Positions 16,335-24,354 of a stretch of DNA of 64,000 nucleotides are shown here, piece by piece. Position 1 is the first letter of the stretch; each line of letters opens with the position of its first letter. The notes beneath the pieces are model-generated. The model saw nothing but the letters and a program-made list of their open reading frames with translations. It searched no databases and was not told where the DNA came from. Source of the stretch: Gemmatimonadaceae bacterium (GTDB taxonomy: Bacteria > Gemmatimonadota > Gemmatimonadetes > Gemmatimonadales > Gemmatimonadaceae); NCBI GenBank assembly GCA_019637355.1, contig JAHBVT010000001.1:186001-250000 (forward strand), written 5' to 3'. The position numbers and the translations under genes are program-made.

Positions 16335-19300
16335 TCAGCGATAGTTGTGCCCCTTCACGGACTGCTCGCCGACGCCGGCGTGCAGCGCCACGAACTCCTT
16401 GGCCCGGATGTTGTACACCCCGCTCTCCACCTGCAGCACGCCGCGTACGAGCAGCAACGGCGTGCGCGAGATCAGCATCGCCTGTGCCTCGAAGCGCTGC
16501 GGCGTGACGATGACGTTGATGGTGCCGGTCTCGTCCTCGAGGGTGAGGAAGACGAAGCCCTTGGCCGTGCCGGGGCGCTGGCGGCAGATGACGAGGCCCG
16601 CGTGGGCCACCGCCTCGCCGTCGCGCATTGCGTGGATCTCGCGCGCGGTCCTCACGCCGTTGGGCGCGACCAGCGGCCGCACGTGGCGCATCGGGTGGCC
16701 GTTGAGCGAGAGGCCGGTGAGACGGTAGTCGGCCTCGGTGAGTTGCGGTGCCGAGAACCCGGGCAGCACCGCCGGCACGGTGGACTCGGGGAACAGCGCC
16801 AGCGGCCCGGCCGGCTCGCGCTGCGCCTCGAGCACGCGCCACAGCGCCACGCGCCGCCGCCGCGCCGGAGGCTCGTCCTGCACGAAGGCGTCGAGCGCAC
16901 CGGACTCGGCGAGGGCGCGCAGGGAGCGCTTGTCTAGCTGGGTGCGCGTGACGAAGTCGGTGATGGAGGTGAAGGCAACGGCGTTCAACGCAGAGGCGCA
17001 GAGGGCGCAGAGAACTGCAGAGGCTACTGCCTTGGGGGTCTGCGCAGATTGTTCGGTCCGGCCCCCCCCACAACTGCAGTTGCCGTGCTCTGCGTACTCT
17101 GCGCCTCTGCGTTGACTGCTGTTGCCGTTCTCTGTGTGCTCTGTGCCCTCTGTGGTGAACCGCCGTTCGAAAGCCCGCTCAATCTTCTGCCGCGCCACGG
17201 AGCCAAGCCCCAGCACCGAGCGAATCCCCAGCCGTACCACCGGCGCCGCATTGCGTCCGTTGCCGGGTTCCAGCGTGTGATCCCACTGCGAGCACGTGAT
17301 GTCCACCGGCCGGACCTGCACGCCGTGGCGCTTGGCGTCCTCGATGAGCGTGCCGGGCGCGTAGAAGCCCATCGGCTGCGCGTTGAGCATCGCGCAGAGG
17401 AACTCGGGGGCGTAATAGTGCCGCAGGTACGCGCTGGCGTACACGATGAGCGCGAAGCTCGCGGCGTGGCTCTCGGGGAAGCCGTAGTCGGCGAAGGCGT
17501 TGATCTGGTTGTAGATCCGCAGCGCGACGTCCTCGGGGATGTCGTTGGCGCGCATCCCGTCGATCATCCGCTGGCAGATGCCGGCCATCCGCTCGCGGCT
17601 GCGCTTGTGGCCCATCGCCTTGCGCAGCAGGTCGGCCTCGCCGGCGGTGAAGCCCGCGGCGGTGATCGCGACCTGCATCCCTTGCTCCTGGAAGAGCGGA
17701 ACGCCGAGCGTGCGCTTGAGGATGGGCTCCAGCGACGGATGCGGATAGGTGACCTCCTCGATCCCCGCCTTGCGCCGCAGGTACGGATGCACCATCGCGC
17801 CCTGGATGGGCCCTGGGCGAATCAACGCGACTTCGACGACGAGATCGTAGAAGCAGCGCGGCTTGAGGCGCGGCAGCGTGTTCATCTGCGCGCGGCTCTC
17901 GACCTGGAACACGCCGACTGTATCGGCCCTGCAGAGGTCGTCGTACACGGCCTGGTCAGTGCAGTCGAGCTGGCCGAGGTCGATGTTCACGCCACGCGTG
18001 CGCCGGATGTAGGCGAGGCAATCTTGTACGACCGTCAACATACCGAGCCCCAGCAGGTCAATCTTCACGAGGCCGACGGGGTCGAGGTCGTCCTTCTCCC
18101 ACTGGATGACGGTGCGGTCCTCCATACTGGCGGGCTCGATCGGCACCACGGTGCGCAAGGGCTCCTCGGTGAGGACGAAGCCGCCGACGTGGATGCCGCG
18201 GTGGCGTGGCGCGGCGTCGAGCTGCTCGACGATGTCGGCGAGCTTCTGCACCCGTGGATCGTTTGGGTCGAGATTCGCTCTGTGTAGCAACGACATCTCT
18301 TGGTCGGGTCGGCCGCGAGGTCCGTCCTCGCGAGGCTCTCGGACCGCTGCGCGGTCCTGCGGCCGCCTCGCTGTGGCGGACCTCGCGACCTCCCCTCCCG
18401 TGCGCAGCTTGCGGTGCTCCTCGCGCGACGCCTTGATCAGGTTGCTCGCGTGCGTGCCGACGACGAGGTCGCTGGAGACGGCGTCCACGAGCGTCGCAGG
18501 GCGAGTCGTCAGCGCGCGCTTGTTGTAGTTCGCGGGGCCCAGTGCGTCCGCCCGTTCGGGTGCGAAGGGGTCGGCGACGTTCGCGTATCCCACACGCAGC
18601 GCCGCCGCCGTGTTCTTGGCGCTGAAGCGGTCGCTGAAGCTGGCGAGCACGCCTGCCTGCTCCGGCGAGAACCCCAGTACGCGCGCCGCGTCGCGCACGG
18701 CGCTGCGCCCGCGCCAGGTGATGTGCTCGCAGACCATCGCCGCGTGCTCGCGGCCGTAGCGCTGGTACACGTACTGCAGCACGCGCTCGCGTTCGCGGTG
18801 CGCGAAGTCGATGTCGATGTCCGGCGCCTCGGCGCGTTCCTCGCTCAAGAAGCGTTCGAACAATAACTCCAGCTTGACCGGATCCACGGCGGTGATGCCG
18901 AGGCAGTAGCACACCGCGCTGTTCGCCGCCGAGCCGCGGCCTTGGCAGAGGATGCCTTCGCGCCGCGCGAAGCGCACGATGTCCCAGACGATGAGGAAGT
19001 AACCGCTCAAGCCGAGCTTGGCGATGAGCGCGAGCTCGTGCGCGAGCTGCTTGTCGTGCCGCGCCGTGCGCCGCCAGCCCCAGCGCTCCTGCGCGCCGTC
19101 CTCCACAAGACGGGCGAGGTATTCGTCCTCGCTCACGCCCGGCGGCAACGGAAAGCGCGGCAGCCGCGGCTTGAGCGCGTCCAGCCGGAACGCACAGCGC
19201 TCGGCCACCGCCAACGTCTGCGCGAGGCCATCCTCGCGGCCGCGCCAGCGCCGCGCGAGCGCGGCGTAGCCCTTGAGATGCCACTCGCCGTTGGGCCGCA

Positions 19301-20099
19301 GGCGCGTCCCCATCTGGTCGAGCGTCGCGCCGTGACGCAGTGCGCTCAGCACGTCGTGGCCGAGCCGGCCCTGCGGCAGCGCGTAGTGCACGTCGTTGGT
19401 GACGAGCCAGGGCAGGCCCAGCGACTGCGCGAGCGGGATGAGCTGCGCGACGAGTGCGCGCTCCTCCGGCAGCGCGTGGTCCCAGCACTCGATGGCGAAG
19501 CGCCCCGGGAACAGCTCGGCGAGTTGGCCGGCGGCCTGCGCGGCGCTTCGTGCGACGGCATCGCCGCGTGTGGCGTTGCCAGCGCCACGCGACTGCGCTC
19601 CAGCACCGCGCTCCAACGCCAGCAGCTGCGGTACCCAACCGCGTACGCAACCGCTCAGCGCGTACAGCCCGCTCGTGTGCGCCGTGAGCTGATCGAGCGT
19701 CACGCGCGGCTCGCCACGCGGATGATCGAGCCGCGCTCGCGTGATCAGCGTGCAGAGGTTGCCCCAGCCTTCGCGCGACTCGCAAAGCAGCACGAGATGC
19801 GTGCGCAGGCGCGGCACGCCGTCCTCACCGACGACGCGGCCCGGGACGGCGGCCTCGCCGCGCTCGAGGGCCGGCGGCAGCGGTACGTCCACCGTGAGCT
19901 CGGCGCCGTGCAGCCCGGGGAGCTGCGCCTCCTTGGCCGCCGTCGCGAAGCGCACCGCACCACCGACGTCATCGTGATCCGTGAGCGCGAGGGCCGTGAG
20001 CCCGAGCGCCAGCGCCCGCTCCACGAGACGCTCGGGATCCGAGGCGCCGTCGAGCAGCGAGAACGTGGAGTGGCAGTGCAGCTCGGCGTAGCCGCTCAA
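16335..20099 (-). CDS. dnaE2: Error-prone DNA polymerase III alpha subunit DnaE2
   Basis: DnaE2 (ImuC), 1254 residues, performs mutagenic translesion synthesis with ImuA and ImuB after DNA damage. The TTG at 20099 is chosen because it overlaps the imuB stop (TTGA) and gives SGYAELHCHSTFSLLDGAS, the PHP-domain start. Longer in-frame sequence upstream only shadows imuB. ILCQGRGSAANSAVCYCLG and PDIDIDF (426-432) are polymerase core motifs, with HVGGFVLTEEPL and KIDLLGLGML later. The OB domain lies near TGTINVIVTPQRF and the end is VGEQSVKGHNYR. Two stretches are absent from normal DnaE2: about residues 566-600 and about 980-1043. Both are read through palindromic repeat DNA in frame. If the protein tolerates them it is functional. 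Confidence 0.93.
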   Translation of the reverse strand: MSGYAELHCHSTFSLLDGASDPERLVERALALGLTALALTDHDDVGGAVRFATAAKEAQLPGLHGAELTVDVPLPPALERGEAAVPGRVVGEDGVPRLRTHLVLLCESREGWGNLCTLITRARLDHPRGEPRVTLDQLTAHTSGLYALSGCVRGWVPQLLALERGAGAQSRGAGNATRGDAVARSAAQAAGQLAELFPGRFAIECWDHALPEERALVAQLIPLAQSLGLPWLVTNDVHYALPQGRLGHDVLSALRHGATLDQMGTRLRPNGEWHLKGYAALARRWRGREDGLAQTLAVAERCAFRLDALKPRLPRFPLPPGVSEDEYLARLVEDGAQERWGWRRTARHDKQLAHELALIAKLGLSGYFLIVWDIVRFARREGILCQGRGSAANSAVCYCLGITAVDPVKLELLFERFLSEERAEAPDIDIDFAHRERERVLQYVYQRYGREHAAMVCEHITWRGRSAVRDAARVLGFSPEQAGVLASFSDRFSAKNTAAALRVGYANVADPFAPERADALGPANYNKRALTTRPATLVDAVSSDLVVGTHASNLIKASREEHRKLRTGGEVARSATARRPQDRAAVREPREDGPRGRPDQEMSLLHRANLDPNDPRVQKLADIVEQLDAAPRHRGIHVGGFVLTEEPLRTVVPIEPASMEDRTVIQWEKDDLDPVGLVKIDLLGLGMLTVVQDCLAYIRRTRGVNIDLGQLDCTDQAVYDDLCRADTVGVFQVESRAQMNTLPRLKPRCFYDLVVEVALIRPGPIQGAMVHPYLRRKAGIEEVTYPHPSLEPILKRTLGVPLFQEQGMQVAITAAGFTAGEADLLRKAMGHKRSRERMAGICQRMIDGMRANDIPEDVALRIYNQINAFADYGFPESHAASFALIVYASAYLRHYYAPEFLCAMLNAQPMGFYAPGTLIEDAKRHGVQVRPVDITCSQWDHTLEPGNGRNAAPVVRLGIRSVLGLGSVARQKIERAFERRFTTEGTEHTENGNSSQRRGAEYAEHGNCSCGGGRTEQSAQTPKAVASAVLCALCASALNAVAFTSITDFVTRTQLDKRSLRALAESGALDAFVQDEPPARRRRVALWRVLEAQREPAGPLALFPESTVPAVLPGFSAPQLTEADYRLTGLSLNGHPMRHVRPLVAPNGVRTAREIHAMRDGEAVAHAGLVICRQRPGTAKGFVFLTLEDETGTINVIVTPQRFEAQAMLISRTPLLLVRGVLQVESGVYNIRAKEFVALHAGVGEQSVKGHNYR
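16981..17160. repeat. Palindromic repeat insertion inside dnaE2 (TTEGTE/RRGAE type)
   Basis: Arms of 17 bp, AACGCAGAGGCGCAGAG at 16987-17003 and its exact reverse complement at 17097-17113, flank about 93 bp. A second block of related CTCTGTG-type units follows at 17128-17159. On the dnaE2 strand it reads FTTEGTEHTE and QRRGAEYAEH, peptides I recognise as typical translations of short repeats scattered in many bacterial genomes. The insertion keeps the reading frame (about 64 residues, near residues 980-1043). Confidence 0.8.
18311..18390. repeat. Nested palindrome insertion inside dnaE2
   Basis: Outer arms CGCGAGGTCCG at 18314-18324 and its reverse complement at 18377-18387 enclose a second hairpin, GGACCGC-tgc-GCGGTCC at 18341-18357. 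On the dnaE2 strand the region translates to low-complexity GGEVARSATARRPQDRAAVR (about residues 566-600), which has no counterpart in ordinary DnaE2. The frame is kept. It is unrelated in sequence to the other insertion. Confidence 0.7.
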
Positions 20100-21604
20100 T
20101 CGTACCAGCCTTGCAGGCGCCAGCCGCCGGCATCGCGGTAGAGCAGCAGGTCCTGGCCGAGTTCGTCGCACTCGCAGCGCCAGTAGTCGCGCGCGAAAGG
20201 CTGGGCCTGCCACCACTCGCCGCTGAGCCGCTCGGGGCCGTCGGCGCGCGTGAGCGCGAGGCGGCGCCCCTTCCAGAAGAGCCGCAGCGGCAGGCCGCTC
20301 TTGTCGGTGGTGACGGCGACGTGCTCGGGGGCTTCGAGCAACCGGGCGGCGGGCGCGGGCCGCACGGCTGGTGCCCGCAGCGCGTCGAGCGGCACGGCGC
20401 GCGCCGCCTGCTCCACATCCACCCAGCCACCGGCGCGTTCCGGCGCGTGCGAGTCGCGGGCGATGGGCCGCACGACCGTGCCGGCCCCCAGCGTCGCGCG
20501 GAGCCGGGCGAGCGCAGCCTCCGCCGCCGACGGATCGCGCCACGCCGCCGCCAGCAGGTCGCCCTGCTCGGCGCTCGACGCAGCCGTCTCGCACACGCGC
20601 AGTTCCAGTGCGGCGATGGGTGCCTCGAGCGTCCAGGTGTCGAGCGCGGCGCGGCAACGCTCGAAGAGCGGCAGGACGCGCGCGATCGGCCGCGCGGGGC
20701 GCACCTCGCGCGTGACGCGGCGGCCGTCGTCGAGCGTGAGCGTGATGCTGAGCGCGGCGGCGGCCAAGCCATCGGCGGCGAGCGTGCGCACGAGGTGGTC
20801 CAGCGCGGCGCGCACGAGAAAGAGCACCGGCTCCACCGTCGGGGCGCTGGTGGCGAGTTCGTGCACGATCACCCGCGGGTCGTCCGTGCGCGCGAGCGTG
20901 GCCCGCCGCGGATCGTCGCCGCAGGCGAGGCGCCAGGCCGCGAGGCCGTCGCTGCCCCAGCGGCGTTCGACTTCCAATGGATCGAGGGCCGCGAACGCTC
21001 CGGCCGTGCGCAAGCCGAGTGCGCCGAGTGCCTCGCGCAACTCGGCGTCCATCGGGATGAGCGCGATCGGCACGCGCGCGAGGTAGTCGCGGTCGCCGCC
21101 GGGAGCGACGTGCAGCGGCTCGCTGGCGGCGCGCGTGCTCCACGTCGCCGCGTACGCGGTGACGCAGCGGTCGGCGATGGCCACGCGCGCCCGCGGATGC
21201 CACACGCGCGCGAGGGCGAGCAGCTGCGTGGCCAGCACACGTTCGCCGCCGATGGCCTCGAAGCCCTCGGCGCCGATCCACCAGGTACCGGGCTCGTCGC
21301 GCAGCGGACTCACCTGCGGCGACGCAGCGAGGAAGGCGGCGCTGGCGCGCGCGACTTCGCGGGCGATGGCGCCGTGGTCCCAGGGCAGCACGTCGAGCGC
21401 AGCGCACTTGGACTTGCCTTGGACGACGGTCATTCCCGTGCGCACGCCGCTGCGCGCAGCCGCGGCGGTCACGGCGCGCAGGCGCGCGTGCTCGGCGAGG
21501 GCGATGGGCAGGGCGTCCCAGTGCGCGAGGATGCAATCCCGACCTGAGAGAGCGACGGCACCAACTGCAAACCGAGGAATCCTGAGGCAGGCGATTCGTA
21601 CCAT
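20096..21604 (-). CDS. imuB: Y-family-like DNA repair protein ImuB
   Basis: ImuB, 502 residues, the inactive Y-family polymerase homologue that links DnaE2 to the beta clamp and ImuA in mutagenic repair. RIACLRIPRFAVGAVALSGRDCILAHWDA is the family start. VRTGMTVVQGKSKCAALDVL, GTWWIGAEGFEAIGG and VRVAIADR-like fragments follow the Y-family fold without the acidic catalytic residues. The C-terminal part has LFWKGRRLALTRADGPERLSGEWW and ARDYWRCECDELGQDLLLYRDAGGWRLQG, typical of ImuB. It overlaps dnaE2 by TTGA. The ATG at 21604 begins one base after a LexA-like direct repeat. Unusually, imuA is not adjacent: a plus-strand operon separates them. Confidence 0.93.
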   Translation of the reverse strand: MVRIACLRIPRFAVGAVALSGRDCILAHWDALPIALAEHARLRAVTAAAARSGVRTGMTVVQGKSKCAALDVLPWDHGAIAREVARASAAFLAASPQVSPLRDEPGTWWIGAEGFEAIGGERVLATQLLALARVWHPRARVAIADRCVTAYAATWSTRAASEPLHVAPGGDRDYLARVPIALIPMDAELREALGALGLRTAGAFAALDPLEVERRWGSDGLAAWRLACGDDPRRATLARTDDPRVIVHELATSAPTVEPVLFLVRAALDHLVRTLAADGLAAAALSITLTLDDGRRVTREVRPARPIARVLPLFERCRAALDTWTLEAPIAALELRVCETAASSAEQGDLLAAAWRDPSAAEAALARLRATLGAGTVVRPIARDSHAPERAGGWVDVEQAARAVPLDALRAPAVRPAPAARLLEAPEHVAVTTDKSGLPLRLFWKGRRLALTRADGPERLSGEWWQAQPFARDYWRCECDELGQDLLLYRDAGGWRLQGWYD

Positions 21605-21605
21605 A

Positions 21606-21624
21606 TACCGAATAAAAACCGAAT
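21606..21624 (-). promoter_or_regulatory. LexA-like direct repeat at the imuB start
   Basis: On the minus strand it reads ATTCGGTTTTTATTCGGTA, an ATTC-N7-ATTC direct repeat with 11-bp period ending one base before the imuB ATG. The geometry equals the GTTC-N7-GTTC LexA operator of alphaproteobacteria. Three more copies occur nearby and two of the four abut mutasome start codons. A role in SOS control is inferred. Confidence 0.65.
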
Positions 21625-21783
21625 ATTATGTGCAGAGAAAACGCCCTTCTCCAGGGCTAGCTACTCCGGGTCACCGTTCTGGCTATGCGATATCGAACCT
21701 TGCTGAGCGCGGATGGGGAGCTGATCTACTTGTCGTTCCGCTGTGTGCGCTATGTGTTGTGTGGCGAAAAGTGAGCACTTAGT

Positions 21784-21802
21784 TACCGAATAAAAACCGA
21801 AG
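21784..21802 (-). promoter_or_regulatory. LexA-like direct repeat, distal copy near imuB
   Basis: On the minus strand it reads CTTCGGTTTTTATTCGGTA: the same CTTC/ATTC-N7-ATTC repeat and orientation as the copy at the imuB start, 178 bp further upstream. It lies 205 bp before the cargo operon start, so it might act on either direction. Confidence 0.55.
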
Positions 21803-22007
21803 TTGCAAGTGAATCCAGCATTCTGAATGCTGGGTGAGAAGACGTGGATCTGGCCATCAACGGCGACGATGACACGAATAATAATGAAACAAAAACGAAA
21901 TTTGGCGCAATTTTCGCTTTATTGCGTATTGCAGTCTGTTTTACGTGTCGTACTATCACGGCCAGTCCAGTTCCGTGAACAGGTTGCCGACTACCACCAG
22001 CGAGACG

Positions 22008-22649
22008 ATGCCGAAGCCCACGCTAGTTCTTTCTGTTCTGCTGCTGGCAACCGTTCTAGGCTGGTCTAGGGCCGTACGGGCGATCGAGGACTATGCGATT
22101 CTGCGTGACGACGTGGAGCGGCAGGCGGTTGCGAGAGCGCAGGCGTTACGAGCTGGTGAGTCGCTGCCCGAATTGCTGGTGGTGGACCACCGGGGGCAGC
22201 GACTAAGCCTAGGTGACCTGCATCGCTCGGGCGTGCGTCATTTCTATTTCTTTCGCGGCGATTGTGCGGCGTGCACGGCCCTGGAGCCGTACCTCTTAGA
22301 GTCCCCAGTCGCGGCAGGCCAGGCATTCGCGCGCATCGCATACTCGCGACGGGCGGGGCTCCCGCAGCCGACGGCTCCTGGAACGTATGCGGTGATTGCG
22401 GATGCGTTGCCAGAGCGCAGGCATATCGCGTCTGTACCGGCGTTCTTCACCGCAACGGAGGATGGGCGCGTGGCGGCTGCGGCGGACTTCGAGTTCCGTG
22501 CCGTTGTCGGGTTGCTGGATCTGGCCCGCGTCGTGGATGGACCCGCGCTGTTGAGCGCACTTGCTACGCAAGCGCCGGTATCCTCTGCCGAATCCGAGCC
22601 AGCTTCTGACCGTCTGACCGCACCTGCTTCAGCAGTGCGGCTTCCGTAG
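22008..22649 (+). CDS. Exported thioredoxin-fold protein
   Basis: Protein of 213 residues. The ATG at 22008 gives a clean signal peptide (MPKPTLVLSVLLLATVLGWSRAVRA); a GTG at 21945 would add 21 unlikely residues. After SLPELLVVDHRGQRLSLGDLH it reads FYFFRGDCAACTALEPYL, a thioredoxin-like beta strand followed by CAAC (Cys86, Cys89). SVPAFFTATEDGRVAAAADFEFR holds the cis-proline position (VPAFF) expected opposite the active site. It is therefore a periplasmic thiol-disulfide protein of the TlpA/redoxin group. It leads an operon whose second gene encodes an eight-cysteine exported peptide 22 bp downstream, an obvious candidate substrate. Confidence 0.75.
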   Translation: MPKPTLVLSVLLLATVLGWSRAVRAIEDYAILRDDVERQAVARAQALRAGESLPELLVVDHRGQRLSLGDLHRSGVRHFYFFRGDCAACTALEPYLLESPVAAGQAFARIAYSRRAGLPQPTAPGTYAVIADALPERRHIASVPAFFTATEDGRVAAAADFEFRAVVGLLDLARVVDGPALLSALATQAPVSSAESEPASDRLTAPASAVRLP

Positions 22650-22660
22650 TACCTTCACTC

Positions 22661-22667
22661 AAGGAGG
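22661..22667 (+). promoter_or_regulatory. Strong ribosome binding site of the Cys-rich peptide
   Basis: AAGGAGG four bases before the GTG at 22672 is among the best Shine-Dalgarno matches seen in the window. It fixes the start of the short peptide gene and suggests high translation of the peptide relative to its neighbours. Confidence 0.75.
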
Positions 22668-22671
22668 GCCC

Positions 22672-22917
22672 GTGTCTGTTCGCACTCGACGTACGTTGCT
22701 GTCGCTGTTGATGTGGCCGGCGCTCGCGTTTGCAGCGGTGTTGCTGGTGTCAACACCGAAGGCTGCGGTGGCTTCTGGGGAGCACTACAGCTGCGCGTGC
22801 AGCTATCTCGACTGCACGTATCACTATCAGCGTTTGTGCTGTCAGTGGCCGTCCGGGGGAGGTTCGCCCAGTTGCTACTGTACCTTCTGGGTGGTCAACT
22901 GCGTTGAACCCGACTAA
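22672..22917 (+). CDS. Small exported cysteine-rich peptide (8 Cys)
   Basis: An 81-residue protein of no family I recognise. Basic RTRR then LLSLLMWPALAFAAVLLV and a likely signal cleavage after AVA (about residue 34) leave a mature peptide of about 47 residues. It contains eight cysteines (41, 43, 48, 56, 57, 68, 70, 77), many Tyr/Trp, a GGG turn and few charges. Even cysteine number and export fit four disulfides made by the thioredoxin-like partner encoded just upstream. The start is the GTG after AAGGAGG. The next gene overlaps its 3' end. It could be a secreted structural, signalling or toxic peptide, or a precursor modified after export; sequence alone cannot say. Confidence 0.7.
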   Translation: MSVRTRRTLLSLLMWPALAFAAVLLVSTPKAAVASGEHYSCACSYLDCTYHYQRLCCQWPSGGGSPSCYCTFWVVNCVEPD

Positions 22918-24088
22918 GTGCAGTGCTGTTCGGGCAGGGCAGCCACGCATCTGTGTGGCTGCCCTGCTCGCGTTGCTGGCTGGTGCGTGCGTCTCTCACT
23001 CGGATGCCACAATTCATTTTGAGGTCGCTGCGCGGCACACGGTTTCTGAGCGGGAGTATCTCGCGGCGCCGCGACTCGAGCTCGTCAGGGGCGCTGTGGT
23101 CTGCGGAGGCGAACGCCCGGCTTGCTCCGGTCGCGGGACTGTAGCGGCAGCGGCAGACGATTTCGGGCGAACGCTCATCTTGGCCGACGACGGAGCCGTG
23201 TTCCTGGTGCACGATGCAGCCGTGCGGCAGGTCGGGTTTGAGGTGAATCGACAGGGAGGAGTGCGGCGTGGCAGTGCAGGCCTGCGCTCCGAGGGTGGCT
23301 GGGCTGTCTACAAGTGGGGCGCTTCCGCGCTGCAACTGCTCGCTCCCGACGGGACTCCGCAGGGCTGGACCGCAGCGTGGCCACACCGCTACTTCGCAGG
23401 AGCTGACCTGCGAGGTGAGACCTTCGCTCATTTGATTCGCCCCCTCGCGAAGCGAGCAGGTCAGGACTCCGTGGTGGCGGAGATACGGGTCGTTGAACCG
23501 CGCGCGAGGCGCGGTGAGGTCCTCGCACGCCTGCCCGTGGTTGCGCTCGGCCACGAGAAGGAGGGCGGTGCGCCGCTCAGGCCGTTCTTCGAACCTGAGC
23601 TTCGATGGGGACTTGCGGACGACTCTTCCGTTTGGGCGGTCACTGATGAGCGGTATCGGATCATCTGGATCTCAGGCTTAGCTGCGACTCGTGTGCTTGA
23701 AGTCGCCGCACCTGTCGAGCCGGTCACGGAGGACGATCTTGATCTGGCCGGACGCGCCTTCATGGCACAGATGCCGCGGAACGCGATGTTTCGACGCGCG
23801 GTGGAGCTCGACATCCGCCGGCGTCAACGTGCCGCCCCCAAGTTCTTTCCCGCAATCGCCGATCTCGTGGTGGCAGACAGCGGCTGGATTCTGGTCAAGG
23901 TCAGCGAATCGCTTTCCAACTCCTCGCGCTGGGACGTCTTCGATGCCGACGGTACGATGCGCGGCTACATCGAAGAGTCCATCCTGCAATTGCTCGTGGT
24001 CGCGGGCGATAGCCTTCTCGTCGAGCAACGGGCGAGCAACGGTGCGCGCGAGGTTCGCTGGCTGCGCGGTTGGCGCGGAGCACTCTAG
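22904..24088 (+). CDS. Lipoprotein, probable beta-propeller fold
   Basis: About 394 residues. The TTG at 22904 overlaps the end of the peptide gene and gives a basic start, a hydrophobic core and the lipobox LLAGAC with Cys29. A later GTG at 22955 would leave too short a signal. The mature part has repeated strand-turn units such as RTLILADDGAVFLVHDAA, SALQLLAPDGTP, YRIIWISGLAATRVLEV and RWDVFDADGTMRGYI, suggesting a six-bladed beta-propeller. I do not recognise a named family. As the third gene of the thioredoxin-like/Cys-rich peptide operon it is probably an outer-membrane or periplasmic partner of the peptide. Confidence 0.65.
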   Translation: MNPTKCSAVRAGQPRICVAALLALLAGACVSHSDATIHFEVAARHTVSEREYLAAPRLELVRGAVVCGGERPACSGRGTVAAAADDFGRTLILADDGAVFLVHDAAVRQVGFEVNRQGGVRRGSAGLRSEGGWAVYKWGASALQLLAPDGTPQGWTAAWPHRYFAGADLRGETFAHLIRPLAKRAGQDSVVAEIRVVEPRARRGEVLARLPVVALGHEKEGGAPLRPFFEPELRWGLADDSSVWAVTDERYRIIWISGLAATRVLEVAAPVEPVTEDDLDLAGRAFMAQMPRNAMFRRAVELDIRRRQRAAPKFFPAIADLVVADSGWILVKVSESLSNSSRWDVFDADGTMRGYIEESILQLLVVAGDSLLVEQRASNGAREVRWLRGWRGAL

Positions 24089-24105
24089 TCAGTGGATGAA
24101 GTCGG

Positions 24106-24354
24106 ATGAGCGGCGTCGCCTTGTGCGGGGCGCTGGACACCTCGCCCTTTCCGATGGCCGTGCTGCGCGCGAACGGTGCTGCGGGTTGCTTGGCCTTCGG
24201 CACGCTCCGGCAGGCGATCACGCGGGCAACTGGCGGGATTCCGTTCCCGCTATTCGTCGTGTCCGCTAGCGAGCTTGAGGATGTCCCTCGCGCCGTTGCG
24301 GACTTACTCCTTCCTGAACTCGCCGATCGATCACTTGCGTTGGCCGCCCTGTGA
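24106..24354 (+). CDS. Hypothetical protein, cargo operon gene 4
   Basis: An 82-residue ORF 17 bp after the lipoprotein stop, same strand. Its composition looks protein-like (VLRANGAAGCLAFGTLRQAI, GGIPFPLFVVSASELEDVPR), but I recognise no domain, signal peptide or membrane helix. No good ribosome binding site precedes the ATG. It overlaps the following ORF by GTGA, which supports both being real and cotranscribed. Confidence 0.4.
   Translation: MSGVALCGALDTSPFPMAVLRANGAAGCLAFGTLRQAITRATGGIPFPLFVVSASELEDVPRAVADLLLPELADRSLALAAL

Larger units (their letters stand above)
21605..22007. other. Divergent intergenic region between imuB and the cargo operon
   Basis: This 403-bp gap contains two LexA-like repeats (21606-21624 and 21784-21802) and an AT-rich patch at about 21866-21945, very unlike the surrounding DNA. 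The patch probably holds the cargo-operon promoter. A 29-codon plus-strand ORF at 21685-21774 lies between the two repeats but has no other support. Confidence 0.5.

Noticed and set aside
16981-17160. Repeat in dnaE2 read as an attI or CRISPR-like repeat
   Set aside because: There are no regularly spaced units or spacers, and the structure is one large inverted repeat with a dispersed-repeat type translation.
18942-20141. Plus-strand open frame opposite dnaE2
   Set aside because: High-GC shadow with Arg/Ala/Gln-rich composition; no signature or conserved pattern.
20100-21536. Longer version of dnaE2 reaching 21536
   Set aside because: The added 479 residues are out-of-frame shadow of imuB. 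The TTG at 20099 gives the correct PHP-domain start and overlaps the imuB stop.
21685-21774. 29-codon plus-strand ORF between two LexA-like repeats
   Set aside because: Composition is ordinary, there is no ribosome binding site and nothing is known that matches; kept only as part of the intergenic description.
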